DNA of 64,000 nucleotides from Gloeophyllum trabeum ATCC 11539. Taxonomy: Eukaryota > Basidiomycota > Agaricomycetes > Gloeophyllales > Gloeophyllaceae. Within the stretch, counting starts at the first letter, position 1. Each line of letters begins with the position of its first letter. The stretch lies in NCBI RefSeq assembly GCF_000344685.1, contig NW_006920410.1, positions 1,388,414 to 1,452,413 of the forward strand. The letters are read 5' to 3'. Shown one piece after another: positions 9,934-21,991 of this stretch. The notes beneath the pieces were generated by a model. The model was not told the origin of the DNA. It saw only the letters and a program-made list of their open reading frames with translations, and made no database searches. The position numbers were made by a program, and so were the translations under genes.

Positions 9934-11001
9934 TTATACTCGCGGCAGTCTAGCACGTGCCCTCCTGTGCTTGAGCAACAATCGCAGGAACATCAAACTT
10001 GTAAAGGCAGACAACGAGTACCTGCATCTACTATAAGCGCGGGCCATGATTGTAGGGATATCGCGACCCACCAGGTTATGACGTATGACAGATGGGAGTT
10101 CCGCAGGTCAACTATGGGCGGTCGACCAATTGGAACTCCATGGGCTTGTCGCCAGGAAGCGTCTCCGGAATGGCCCTCTGTTCAATGATATTGTACTGTC
10201 ACCATCGTACGCCCTAACATGGATGCATACCAAATATTTCTTCAATGAAAACGGGCTGCACGTTGGCACGTTCTCCGCCTGCGTATTCAGCCATAGCCTC
10301 GACATCCGCCCAATACCATTCGCCCCTTTCGGGATGATTATCTGGGGTAAAGTTGTTTCGTGCTTGCGTGGTTCTCAACATGCCGAGCACCTCCACTTCG
10401 CCATCCTGTGCTTGCGCTGCTTTGGCTTGCTCAGCAAACTCTTTGGATACGAATCCCCTGTCGACCAGAACTGTCGTTCCGTCTTGTCGCACAAGAGGTG
10501 TCACCAAGTGATACCCAGTCGCTCCTTCACGTACGCGAGGTCCTAGCAGAATTGAGTGTTCGGGATCCCACCGGCCCCGTAGTAGAACTTTGCGATACGT
10601 GAACTCTGGAAGCACCGAGATACTTTACACGGCCGCATAAACTTGAATATAGAGGATGTACGTGATCAAGAAGATGCGCACTTTATTCGTTTCGGTAATG
10701 GTATGGGCTCACGTTGTAGCTTTTCCTCTAATTCGTCGATCAAGGCGACCTTCCATTTCAGACGCTGCACTTGCCAGGTACCCAAATAGAAGGTGAATAT
10801 AGGAATGACACCTAGGACGACCATGGTGGGGGTTATCAGCGGGTACCGACGGGCTCTGTACGGCGAGGAGCTCGAGAACGAGGAAGCCTCAGATTCCTGT
10901 GAAGATTGAAACCGCCGACCAGGGGCCCTGCTGGCATCCTTTAGTCCAGAGAAGCGAAATATATTTCTTTCGAACAAGCATCTTGAGAACGGTCGAAACA
11001 T
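9934..11001 (-). CDS. SURF1: Surf1/Shy1, cytochrome c oxidase assembly factor
   Basis: Inner-mitochondrial-membrane protein needed for assembly of complex IV, probably at the Cox1/heme a step. Four exons: 10682-11001, 10231-10622, 10072-10177, 9934-10021 (906 nt, 301 residues). The N-terminus is Arg/Ser/Phe-rich, like a presequence. TM1 is at about 53-73 with the family signature [14 protein letters not shown]. The intermembrane domain has [28 protein letters not shown] and [16 protein letters not shown]. The end, [20 protein letters not shown], is followed by TM2. The frame interruption after EEIF is a 53-bp intron (10178-10230), not a truncation. It shares a 209-bp divergent promoter with SLA2. 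Confidence 0.95.
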
Positions 11002-11210
11002 GCGTGCAGTTAACTTGGAGAAATGAGAGGCAAGGGTAATTGTGCCGGCGGCTGCAGCGCGCGTCAGTCACGGACCTCCCAGCGCTAATCCACACTCGCT
11101 CAGATCCCCGGGTTCGCTGGCTATTTGTATACGTGCGCAGTCTCGAGTGGCCGCCAAATCATGTAAGGCTATTCTTATCGCTGCGTAGCGTCTCTCAAAC
11201 ACTGACCACG

Positions 11211-14200
11211 ATGGACAGGCTTCAAGGAGCGCGGACTCGTCAGACTGGCTACGATATTGACGGTGACGAGATCCATTACCCCACTCGTCCGGTAGACAAG
11301 GAGAAGGCAGAGCAGGAGCTTGTCATCAACATCAAGAAGGCTACGAATCCAGACGAGACTGCGCCGAAGCAAAAGCATGTCCGAAGTGAGTGTGCGGGGT
11401 CTGGAGTGCTACCTGGAGGATACTAATGAGGTGTAGAGTGTATCGTCTATACATGGGACTACCACTCTTCCATATCCTTCTGGACTGGACTCCGGGTGCA
11501 GCCCATATTAGCGGATGAGGTCCAGACGTTCAAAGCTTTGATCACCGTGCACAAGGTCTTACAGGAAGGGCATCCGATCGTGAGTAAGGGAGGAATATGC
11601 GTGGACTGGGGAATGACCAGACTCGATGTTGCCGTAGACAATAAAGGAAGCTCATGGACAAACGGGTTGGCTGGAGACCTGTGCTCGGACGGTAGGCCAC
11701 GAGACTCCAAAAGGTGCGTGGGTGTATACCCGATCCCTTGAACAGCGGTGTGACTCTGGGGCCTTAGGGTACGGTACCCTCATCAGGGCTTATGTGCAAT
11801 ACATTCTCGCCAAGCTACGTTTCCATCGCATGCGTCCAGAGTTCAACGGCTTGTTCGAGTACGAAGAATATGTTACCTTGAAAGGTGTTGACGATCCCAA
11901 TGAGGGGTAAGTGTTCCGCGTTCTCATGGGGATCTGTACTGAGATCATAGTCTAGCTATGAAATTATTTCCGATCTCATGGGCCTGCAAGATCAAATAGA
12001 TTCCTTTCAAAGGATGATATTCGCTCATTTCCGGCATTCTGCGAATAACGAGTGCCGAATCTCTGCGCTGGTACCACTTGTTAAAGAGAGCTGGGGCATC
12101 TATCGGTTCATTACCAGCATGCTCAGGGCGATGCACCGGAGTAGGTTCCATTCGTGGCCATCGAATCGAAGCCAGATGTCATAACGATCATACCAGGAAC
12201 CACTGACACCGACGCCCTTGAACCATTACGGACACGGTTCAGTTCCCAACACTACAACCTTCGAAAGTTCTACTATGAATGCTCCAACCTCAAGTACCTC
12301 ACAAGTCTGATCAATGTGCCCAAGCTTGGCCAGGTATGGCTTCGGATGCGACTTCTCAGTTACAATCGTCTCATTGCCTTTAGGACCCTCCGAACCTCAT
12401 GGATAAAGGCTCAGCGCCGGACCTTCCCGCAAGACCCACCACGGCTGCCAAGTCTCCTACACCACCTCCAGCAGCACCCTCTCCGGTCGTAGATATCGGG
12501 GAGCAGGCAAGGATGCTCAAGCAGTACGAAGAGCAGCAAGCTGCTTTGGTTGCTGCTCGGGAGGCTGAGGAACGTCGTCGCCTTGAGTTGGAAGCTCAAC
12601 AGCGAGCTGAGTTCGAGCGGAGGCAGCAAGAGCAGCTTGAGAAAGAACGCCTTGCTCAAGAACAGTTAATGCAGCAGCAGATGATGCAGTACAATAACCA
12701 AGCTGCGCAGCAGATGCATGAGCTGGAGAGGGAACTTCTGGCTATGCGTGGTCAGTACGAGCGTGATCAGCTCATGCTGGAGCAATATGACAGAGTACGT
12801 GAGCGTGTTAGTCTACCTTGGTCCATAGGCTGACGTATTCTCCTTGACTGTAGAGAGTCAAAGCGTTAGAGGGTGAACTGGCGGGAGTTCAGATGCACAT
12901 CAATCAGCAATTTCAGTCGAAGGACGATCTCATCAAACAGCTGCAAGACCAAGTTACACTCTGGCGTAATAAGTATGAAGCCCTGGCGAAACTGTATAGT
13001 CAACTTCGCACAGAACATCTCGACATGCTGCAGAAGTATAAGCAGATGCAGTTGAAGGCAAACTCTGCCCAGGAAGCCATCGACAAGATGGAGCGAATGG
13101 AGAGAGATATCAAGGCCAAGAACCTGGAACTGGCTGATATGATCCGCGAGCGTGACAGAGCCAGGTTTGACTTGGATCGCCAAAAGGCCAGCCACAAGGA
13201 TGAAATAGATCGTCTGCGCCGCGAACTCAACTTTGCCAACGAGCGTGCCGAGGATGCGTCGAGGTCCAAGAGCTCCGAGGTCTCGAGCGTTCTGGCCAAA
13301 TACAACAGACAACTCTCAGAGTTGGAGGACTCCTTACGAGTATGTGTGCTCATCGCGGGTGTGGAGTCTAACCTGACAATGCGTCGCATATGTCTAGGCC
13401 AAACAAATACAGATTGACGATCTGCTTACCAAGCTGCAGAACGTCGATCAGGACATGGAGCGTCTGCGGGAAGAGAAGGACCAAGAAATAGCAATTCTTC
13501 AGGAGAGCATGGACTCGACCATCCAGCAACTTGCCGACGTCCAACAGGTATGTGACCTATCCTTGTCCGGTCGGATGCTACTCATTATGCCCATCAGACG
13601 CAAAATATCGCCGAAGAGGCCACTAATGCCCAGATCGATACCTTGATATTGGATAACAGGAAGAAGCTCAACCAGATCATAGGTAAGAGTGCCAGTAGTC
13701 TTCTGCAGAAAGGACGTCGTCTCACATACTGTTCCAGACTCTATCCTGCAAGCATGCATGCAGAAGGTTGATGAAGCTACCTACGAGCTTGAGTCTCCTA
13801 CGCAGGCGGGCAATCTCAACTCCACACCGGAGTATACTCTGTCGATGATCGAGAAGGCTATCAACAATGCCACTGAGTTCGCGATTATCTTCAATTTATA
13901 CATCGGTGGTGAAGTTGGCGGCGACCATGTGGATGTCATTAAGGGGGCAAACGAGCTTGCGCAGTCTCTCGCTGACGTTCTGATCAGCACCAAGGGCGTC
14001 ACACGGTTGGCTGATGACGAGGCGTCCGACAAACTCATCAACGTTGCCAAAAATGCCGGCGATGTCGGGATACGCTTGTTCCTTAATCTCCAGTCCTACA
14101 AGCTTGACCTGTTGCGTGACTCAACGCAGAGGAAGGAGGTCGCCACGCGTAATAATGCGGAAATACGGGGAGCCTTAACGAAGCTTTCTGAGGCTATCGA

Positions 14201-14969
14201 CAAGCTCTTGCCTAAGGGGCAAGCGGCCCTGTCGAAGGCCAATGGCGACATTGGGGATCTCGTGGAACAAGAGATGATGGGCGCTGCTAAGGCTATCGAG
14301 GCTGCTACCCAGCGGTTGCAAGAGCTCATTGCTCGGCCACGTGACACCGACCGATTCAGTGCCGTGGACCTTAAAGTGCACGATTCCATCCTTGCTGCCG
14401 CGCTTGCGATCACGAATGCTATTGCACGGCTCATTCAAGCTGCTACGGAATCCCAGCAAGAGATTGTCAACAAGGGCAAAGGCGCGAGCACATCGCAGCA
14501 GTTTTACAAAAAGAACAACCGTTGGACAGAAGGTCTCATCTCGGCAGCTCGAGCCGTGGCCTTTGCCACCAACCTTCTCATCGAGTCTGCGGATGGTGTC
14601 CTATCTGGGACTCATTCACTCGAACAGCTAATTGTCGCCTCAAACGAAGTGGCAGGGGCGACAGCGCAGTTGGTCGCTGCATCAAGAGTGAAGGCAGACT
14701 TGATGTCCAAGACGCAGGAGCGTTTGGAACTTGCAGCCAAGGCAGTCACGGAAGCGGTGAAGGCATTGGTGCGACAAGTCAAGGCTATTACCGCGAAGCA
14801 AGCCGAAGACGAAGCAGTTGATTATAATGCTATGCCCGCGCTGGAGTTCAAGAGACGGGAGATGGAGCAACAGGTAGAGATTCTTCGGCTGGAGAAAGAA
14901 TTGGGCGCGGCTCGACATAGGCTGGGCGCCATGAGACGTGCAGGATATCACACGGAGGAGACGGACTAA
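11211..14969 (+). CDS. SLA2: Sla2/HIP1R-type endocytic adaptor
   Basis: Links clathrin coats and PI(4,5)P2 membranes to actin during endocytosis. Eleven exons: 11211-11385, 11437-11579, 11638-11713, 11768-11906, 11956-12140, 12197-12333, 12384-12794, 12854-13339, 13398-13547, 13598-13682, 13738-14969 (3219 nt, 1072 residues). The N-terminal ANTH domain (about 25-300) has AEQELVINIKKATNPDE, QPILADEVQTFKAL and FYYECSNLKYLTSL. A Pro-rich linker is followed by a long Gln/Glu-rich coiled coil (about 350-620). The C-terminal THATCH/I-LWEQ actin-binding domain (about 780-1040) contains KNNRWTEGLISAARAVA and the LEQLIVASNEVAGATAQLV helix. The last residues form the latch-like coiled helix. All hallmarks are intact. 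Confidence 0.96.
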
Positions 14970-15254
14970 AGCGTAGGACCTAATACGAGCATTCCTTTCT
15001 TCACTATCTTACAGCCTGCGTTCATATTACCATGTAACTTTTATCTTGCGACTCAAATATCACCAAGGATCAGACGGTTTGGCTTGTCATAATCTCCATT
15101 GCAGGGTATGTGCGAAATGTCACAAAATGAGCGTCTGACTAGGCAAATATACCACAACGTAAATTAGAACACAGACGACTAGGAATAATGGCAAGTTAAC
15201 AAATAAGCAATAAAAAGCTGAACGATATCCAACAGGTTCACAGCAGGCACAAAC

Positions 15255-18200
15255 TTATCCAGGTCCAACTAATTCCAGGATGTCCACGCTTCGAACAGTA
15301 TCAAAGGAATCCTTGCCTCGACCAAGATCCAGGAAATTTGCATCTTCAAATGGTTTTGCAGTAGCCTGTGCTTCTGAAGACGACTCGGCCTCATCTTCGA
15401 TATCCAGGAAAGACGGCTTCCGCATGATGGATCGCCGTTGTGACCCAACCTTGTCATTTCGTGCAGAGGAAGGAGGATAGGGGGAACGGCCGGCACGCTG
15501 AGCACTGCGTCTAGGAGGTGGCAAAGGACCAATAGGTTCCTCAGGTTCCTCCCTTTCGCGTATGATTGAGTCCGCGTGAGTGCTAGTAGCAGTGACGGCT
15601 GAGCTTGTCCGTGGTCGTCGACGAGGCGGCGGTGGAAGACTGGTAGGTGGTGAGTACATCATAGTGTGGCCACTGCCGCCAGGGGAGACGAGGAAGGACG
15701 AGGAAATAGGCGAGGAAGGAGGTGTTATGTCAGACTGCGACGTAGACGGTCTCCCGCTACGTAAAGGACCTCCACTCTTCGAGAACATGGAGGTGCTGCG
15801 CGTGGGCCGGGAACTTTGCGAGTATGGAGACAGCGGCGACAGTGGAGGTGTCCGGCCACTCATAGTCTGCTTCTGAGGCGACGGAGGGCCAAAATCTTGG
15901 CCATTTCGACCCTTGCCGCGTTCCCAAAAGCGCATACTAGAGGGAGGCGATGATGGACCATCTACCTCGCTCGCGCCTGTCATAGACGCGACGGACGGGG
16001 AGCCAAGATGCCAATCTCGTCCAAGACCAGTCGACGGCGTATTTATGCTCATACTTGTCGTAGAAGCGGACATCGACGAGCCCTGTGAATTTCCCCTCCG
16101 TCTTCCGGTTATAGACCCAACCCCCATGTACGAGCTCTCCAGAGCGCCTGCGCGCCCGAAGTCCTCGACATACCCGACCTGATTGTCGGGATCGTGGACA
16201 GTGACGCTGGGAGTAAGGGAGCGCGCAGAATCTCTTCGTGAACGATCCTCGCCTTGAGACTGGTCATGCCGTGCGCGTTCATCTTGCTCCTGCTGCACTA
16301 TCGCCTCCAATGCAAGCATGTCCGCGGGAGACATGATCTGCTGCGGGACGTACTCTGTCTGAGGTTTCGGCAGGACGGCAATCGTGTTCCCTTCTCCGTC
16401 CTCCCAAAACGAAGCCACAGAGTCGTTCGGAGATAGCTGATGCGCATACATCCCTCCCGGTCGACCGTCCTCCAGAGTCAAGCTCAAAACTGACCTGGTG
16501 TCTTCCTCGGACGGGGTGTGCGCTTGGGACGAGGGTGTCCGTCGTAAGCTTGAGCCAGAAAAGAGCCGCTTCCTGACCGGAGTATGCGGACGCCCAGGAG
16601 AACTAGACGACTTATCCAGACTCTTCTCACTGGGATGAGTGGATATAGACAGTGAAGAGAACGACGGGAAGGTCATGGTAGGAGTCGACCCCCTACGGTT
16701 GTCAGTGATAGTGGACGTGGTACTGTCTGCGTGATAATGTGAACTTTGAGATACTGGCGGGCTCCCAGCAGAGTGGTGAGACTGTCTCAGGTGGGGTAAA
16801 GGTGGTAAGGGAATCCGAGGATGATGGAACGATCGTTGCTTCTTTGGCGGCTTCCCCTTCCCCTTTTCTCGACTGCTCTTTTCATGCCCGGTGCTGTGAT
16901 CGTCCCCAGTGTTGGAATGTGCGGAGGAAGCGGACAATGTGCTCGATACCGAAAAGCGCTGCGCGGCCATGGCATTTGATATGTTCTGCTGCGAAAGCGC
17001 CTTTTTCAGCGTCTTCGCCGGCGAGCCGTCCGAAGTCGCGGACTGCACAATCGTCGTCTTCGACGGGCTTCGGAGAGCCATCTCCAATTCGCGTTCCTCC
17101 TTTTCCTCCGAAGCCTTCATCTTCCCCTTCCCCTTGTCGATGGACTTTATCTTGCTTTTTCCATGACGGGAGAAGTCCCTTTCTCGGGGACTCCAGACAT
17201 TGCCATGGGTCACGAGCACATCCCGAGTCTCTGAGATGGAAGAGGCAAATGACAAACTGCTTCCGGACTCGTCGGAGTCATCCTGCGCTATCGGGGTGGA
17301 AGGCGCCGTCATCAATGGACTATCGCCTAGAGCAACTCTATCATGCGAATCTTGCGAGTGTTCAGGGGCAGTATGATAAGAAGATGAAGATGCAGCTGTG
17401 AAGCGAAGAAGTTTGGGTAAGTTGAGGTATCTGGACTACCCAAAAGGTGATAACTCACTATTTCCCGACTCGCGTAGTGGATTTCTGACGGTCGAGGCGT
17501 CAGAAGTCTCGCCACTACGGGGCGACGGGCTCAAGGACGGCAGTGGTGGCGGAGGAATGGGGATTGGCGGTGGGGGAGCGGCAGGGCGCGGATGAAGGCG
17601 TCCTAGCGATGCTTGCCTTACAATAACCAGGGGCGGTGTTCCAGGCGTGCTAGTGCTTGCGGAGGAAGTGGCAATATCTGGAGTGCTGTTGTTACTAACA
17701 GGCGGAGACCGACGAGGTCCTACATCTGTCATGCCTCGTGCACGCATAGGTGGCCGGTGGAGGGGCCTCATAGGGTCTGAAGGCGGCTCGGAGAGCCTAT
17801 TCGCCATATTTGTATTATTATATGGATCTAGCGAGCTGAGGGGACGAAGTTATTTTAGTGTCGGCTGGTCCCTATTTGAGACCAGTGCATTACCTTTCAG
17901 AAGTTCCCGGAGGCGGTTCGCCTGGCTGGTTATGGAGAAAGTGCTCGTGCGACTGCGAACTAGATGAGGCGGAAGCGAAAGAGGCCCGATTGAGGTCCTC
18001 GGCTCCGCTCTTCTTCTGATGCAATTCGTTCGAGGAAGTATTGCTGCCATTAGAAAAGACAGATAGTCGAAGCGGGTCCTGTGCTTGTACCTTGGGAGGC
18101 ACGACCATGCCCCTGGACGCGAAGGGGTCAGCGTCACTCAGCGTCAAGACTGAATGTTGGTATGAGGATCGGCCGCGAGAGCTAGGCACGTCGGATGGGG

Positions 18201-18651
18201 TGCGAGGTTCTGGCTCATCCCATGACGGTACAGTGGAATATACAGAATTCGATGGAGGCCTGTTCGTGTAGCTGCGAGCACTATGGCTGAGCTGGCTCGG
18301 AGCTGGACTAGGCAGAGGAGTGGAGATAGACGGCGGCTCCGCGAGTAGCGACGGAGGGTCTTGAATGGCAAGGGTGGGCCCTGCCGGCTTTTTGGACTTT
18401 AGACCTATAGCGGAAGCAAGTGTGTTGAACTTGGAAGAAGGACTACTGCGTCTCGGCTGCTTGGGGTGTTCCTGTTTGCGGACAGCAGAGCTGTCATCAC
18501 GCTTAAGCGACGTGAACGAGCGGGCGGATTTGAGAGGGGTGGTCGGCTTGGAGGCCGAGGAGGACGACTGGAGGGACGTGTCGGAAGTCTTGGACGACGA
18601 GCGGCTCCACCACGGACGGGGAGCGGGGTGAGTGGGGAGGAGAGAGGACAT
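15255..18651 (-). CDS. Long Ser/Pro-rich protein of unknown function
   Basis: Three exons read in one frame: 17894-18651, 17459-17835, 15255-17395 (3276 nt, about 1091 residues). Introns of 58 and 63 bp join TSES to SLDPYNNTN and GN to TASSSSYHTAPE. The protein is extremely rich in Ser, Pro, Thr and basic residues with many SP/TP sites, so it is a probable multi-phosphorylated scaffold. Short ordered-looking pieces are ADMLALEAIVQQEQDERARH, the VASFWEDGEGNTIAVLPKP segment and the C-terminal SIMRKPSFLDIEDE with DILELVGPG at the end. No catalytic domain was recognised. The start at 18651 (MSSLLPTHP) is preferred; an in-frame ATG at 18816 would add a partly hydrophobic extension. A role in signalling or cell polarity would be a guess. 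Confidence 0.7.
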
Positions 18652-20652
18652 GGCGTGAAAAGAGGGGAGGGGAATGATCGTGACTGCTGTACAAGATATG
18701 CAGAAATATACAGGCGCGGCGGTCAGGGCGCGTTGGACGACGGCCGAGCGGTGGTTGATGACGGCGGGCGCGACGAGCGGGGTGCCGGGGGCGACGGCGG
18801 GGGCAGCATCAAGCACTGGCAGAGAAGGGGCAGGAGCGTCGGGCGGGATAAGCTAAGAGAGGAGGTCGGCCATGGTTTGATGGCAGAAGCACACGGCCAG
18901 AGAAGCCACGGCACCGACCGTGCGTCCGTTCTTTCCCCTTATTAGCCGACCGTGGGCGTCCCACTCACCTCTTCATTTCTTCCGGCCTTTTCTTCGTTCT
19001 CGTCTGATATTATTACGTCTTTTTCTCGCGCCGGCTGCTCCTTGTCGTGTTTACGACTATGTCTCGTAAGTCATTCTATTCCATGCCCGTCCCAAATACA
19101 AGTACACTTTGCTTGAAGAACCTGAGCGCCCCGAGTACAAGAGACTTGCAGTACAGTGCTGGATCTAGTACTTTATCGGGATCTTCTGAAAAGCCGTATT
19201 ATGCCGTCCGCACTTCTATACTCGTTTCCTTCCGCTTCTGTTACTGCGTCCGCTTCGTGCTGGCCCGAGGCCCCGAGCAGCCCCGAGCTCGGCTGCGTCT
19301 CCACTATCAACATCCAACCCGACTTTTGTTCACCCTGTCAGGCATCGAGGAGATGTATGTAAAGTAATGTACGAGCATTCGAATCGTCTAATAAATCTGT
19401 CTTTATGAACACCGAGATTCGCGTTCATATCCAGCCTTGACAGCCTACACATGAATTCATTTTCTTGGCTACCGGGACGCGAGAGCCAGCTTGAACGGGG
19501 TGTACGAATACCCCAAACAAGTGGGGAAAGCGTAACTCGTAATTTGACGCCAGACCGATCTTGCATGAGCACGTCTCCATCGCCACCGATGGAGGGACTG
19601 CAGGCATGTATCGACGTTTCCTCCGAAAGATACATCAGGATCTCATAAGTAAGATCAGCTAGAACAAGGCGGCCACCGTGAGTGGAGAAGCGTAACTCCG
19701 ATGTGGACAAGAGCTCATCACGAACAGCCGGGCGTCGCAGCTGTCGACGCCGAAAGTACCGAGAGACACCCGATGTCAGGATTTCTTGCAGCAGGGAAGT
19801 TCAGATGAACGCTCAGCTCCAGCAGAAACAGGTGCTGTAGTCTTGACGCCCTGCTGAACAGCAGGACGGCCTACACCGTACAGGACTCTTCTGGTGTTGG
19901 ATTTTCGGATCGACCTCCTAGTGATGAGATGAGCTAATAGTGCGAACTCACCGGGCTGATCCACTGCAGCCCGGTAAGAAAAGCATACTCTTGATTCGAT
20001 GAGCAGGGGAAACTCTGCAACATCAGCCCAAGCCGAGCCACATGAAGATGTCTAGCCAGGACCGCGGTGATGTTGATACATATCATGAGCGAAATGATTG
20101 ATAGCCTGGCGTCTTTCGCACGATCATACATGGTCTGCGAGACAAATGCTGTGCTCGTTCTCATAGTCAAGTCGACAGCGCTGCAATAGGATCAGATCAG
20201 ATCACTCGCATACAGGTCCGAGAAACGTGCATACCGGTGAAATGAAAGGATCTGGTGCTTTGAATATTGTGAAGAGAGCCACGATCCCGTGCATCGGGTT
20301 ACAGCTCTGAATCTTACGTTCTTCTAACAGACGGGGATATCAAGCTAGTGTTACGGCAAGACTCTGGGCGAAGCTCACATCCACAGAAACGTATATTTAG
20401 ACAGCGTAGGAACAACAGTCAATGATAGATTTGCGTACCAGTGCATACATCTCCGCAATTGCGCGACAGGCTAGATTTGTTTTTGCTGACCATCAGAGTA
20501 TTGTAATCTGTCTCAATGGCATGTAGCCAAACCACTGTAATGGACGCGGTCGAGAGTTGTGATGCAAACATGGGATCTCATGCCACCGCACCAAGGCTAT
20601 AGATAGCTCAGACGGAGTTTGGGGATGATAGAAAATCGAAGGCTCTTCGGAA
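18652..20652. other. Gene-poor stretch left of the transposon
   Basis: Two kilobases without a confident gene. An ATG followed by a GTAAGT donor at 19059-19070 and a short frame ending ERPEYKRLAVQCWI at 19174 may be a tiny spliced gene, but I could not build a convincing model. On the minus strand a spliced-looking reading at 19937-20330 (VDLTMRTSTAFVSQTMYDRAKD, with a good acceptor at about 20180) hints at a degraded gene, but phases do not join. Confidence 0.35.
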
Positions 20653-20660
20653 GGGTCGGT
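20653..20660 (+). repeat. Target-site duplication, left copy
   Basis: GGGTCGGT directly precedes the left inverted repeat of the transposon and recurs directly after the right one at 21471-21478. Neighbouring bases outside both copies differ, so the duplication is exactly 8 bp. Confidence 0.85.
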
Positions 20661-21470
20661 AGGACCCCTGAAAATACCGATAGATGCCGGTGCAGGACTT
20701 GATTTTGTCATGTCCGGACTGTTTTTGGCGCCCCCCCGCCTTTATGTCCGGATAAAATACCGGCATCGGCCAAGGTCGGATCCATGTCCGGACTATTGCC
20801 CCGGCCTCTAGGAAACAGCAAAAATCACCCGTTGTAGTCCACAAGTCATTCTAGACACTAGATACTAGGGTGTATGTATGAAAACCTGAAACGTGCATAG
20901 TCTGAGGTAGAAAGTTCAATAGATAACGGAAGAGCCTTCGGGCTTGAGATCTCCAGCATGCAAAGAAAAGACGTGGCAGGCAAATGAGTGATTCAGCAGG
21001 CATTGTGCATTGCCAGGGTCTGAGAGACAGCGCGAAATACCCGCCCGTTCATGGCTTCGTAGCCCTGGACGGCGAGATACGATACCGCCGCGAGATTGGA
21101 GGCATCCGGCACCCAGCTGTGTCTTCCATGTGTGCCTCCGGATTTCAGCGTGATATTAAAAACTGTATAATTCCGTGCAAATAAGGGGTACCCGAGGGTT
21201 CACGACTACAGGGGAGGCATGTCTATCCTTATTCGGTGAGAAATACCATACCGGGTCATGATAGTGTACTAGCGACGAAGTGGCGGGCTGCTGACCATGT
21301 CCGGACTACAACCGGCCTCACTGCTGGGGTGCCGTTGGTGTCCGGACTAAAAAACCGGGTTGGCCGGCTGAGACCCCTACTTACGTCCGGACTGGCTCCG
21401 GCGTCCCTCGCCCGAGGCGCTTTTTTTGTCCGGACTGGCACCGGCATCTATCGGTATTTTCAGGGGTCCT
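20661..21470. mobile_element. Non-autonomous DNA transposon (hAT-like MITE), 810 bp
   Basis: The element is bounded by perfect 33-bp terminal inverted repeats: 20661-20693 (starts AGGACCCCTGAAAATACCG) and 21438-21470 (its reverse complement). It is flanked by an 8-bp direct repeat GGGTCGGT. Inside both ends are copies of the palindrome GTCCGGAC: 20712, 20786, 21299, 21340, 21385 and 21428, plus a one-mismatch copy at 20746. Several are followed by 5-8 bases and then CCGG. Such subterminal arrays are usually transposase binding sites. The interior has no coding frame for a transposase, so movement would need an enzyme supplied elsewhere. The 8-bp target duplication and the ends fit hAT, but KDZ-type elements also make 8-bp duplications. 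Identical ends suggest a recent insertion. Confidence 0.88.
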
Positions 21471-21478
21471 GGGTCGGT
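21471..21478 (+). repeat. Target-site duplication, right copy
   Basis: Second copy of GGGTCGGT, immediately outside the right inverted repeat. Together with 20653-20660 it marks the insertion site. Confidence 0.85.
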
Positions 21479-21991
21479 CTGGTTAACTAGAGTCAAGAAG
21501 TTGGGTAAGACGTACATATTTCGCCGGGAGATTCCCTATCTTGAGAAGAGCTCAGCGGCTCTGATATAATCGTGGGTAAGTCGGACGGATAGATGGCGGT
21601 CAGTAAATGAGCGGTGATGTTGCATGTTCCTATGTGTGACGGCTCTTGACGGCACTGCGTATCCTTACCGTAGTGCGGAGGGAACATAAGCAGAATGTGC
21701 GGAATGTGTACCGACTGGGTGACAGGAAGGACAGACCCTCTCCTCCTTCGGTATAAGACAGCCCTCAGGGATCCCTTCCCAGGTCTGGACAGGAACACTA
21801 GCGTGGCCTTCGAGCTGCGAGTCTGAACCATGAATGTGCCGTACTATGCCCAGGCTCGAACGTCTGGACGGAAAGAAGCAACATGGAGTTTGGATATCCT
21901 GTTTCGATAATGAAAGAAACTATATTCGATGTCTATACCACTTACAATCCACCATAGAATAAAACTGTCCGCGGTGGCTCCTCGAGTCCTA
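21479..21991. other. Intergenic right of the transposon
   Basis: About 510 bp to the stop codon of the voltage-sensor gene. Open frames here are short and unsupported. Nothing else was seen. Confidence 0.45.

Noticed and set aside
10214..10615. Truncated SURF1 (frame stop after EEIFGMHPC)
   Set aside because: A 53-bp intron at 10178-10230 restores the conserved [10 protein letters not shown] and [14 protein letters not shown] region, so the gene is intact.
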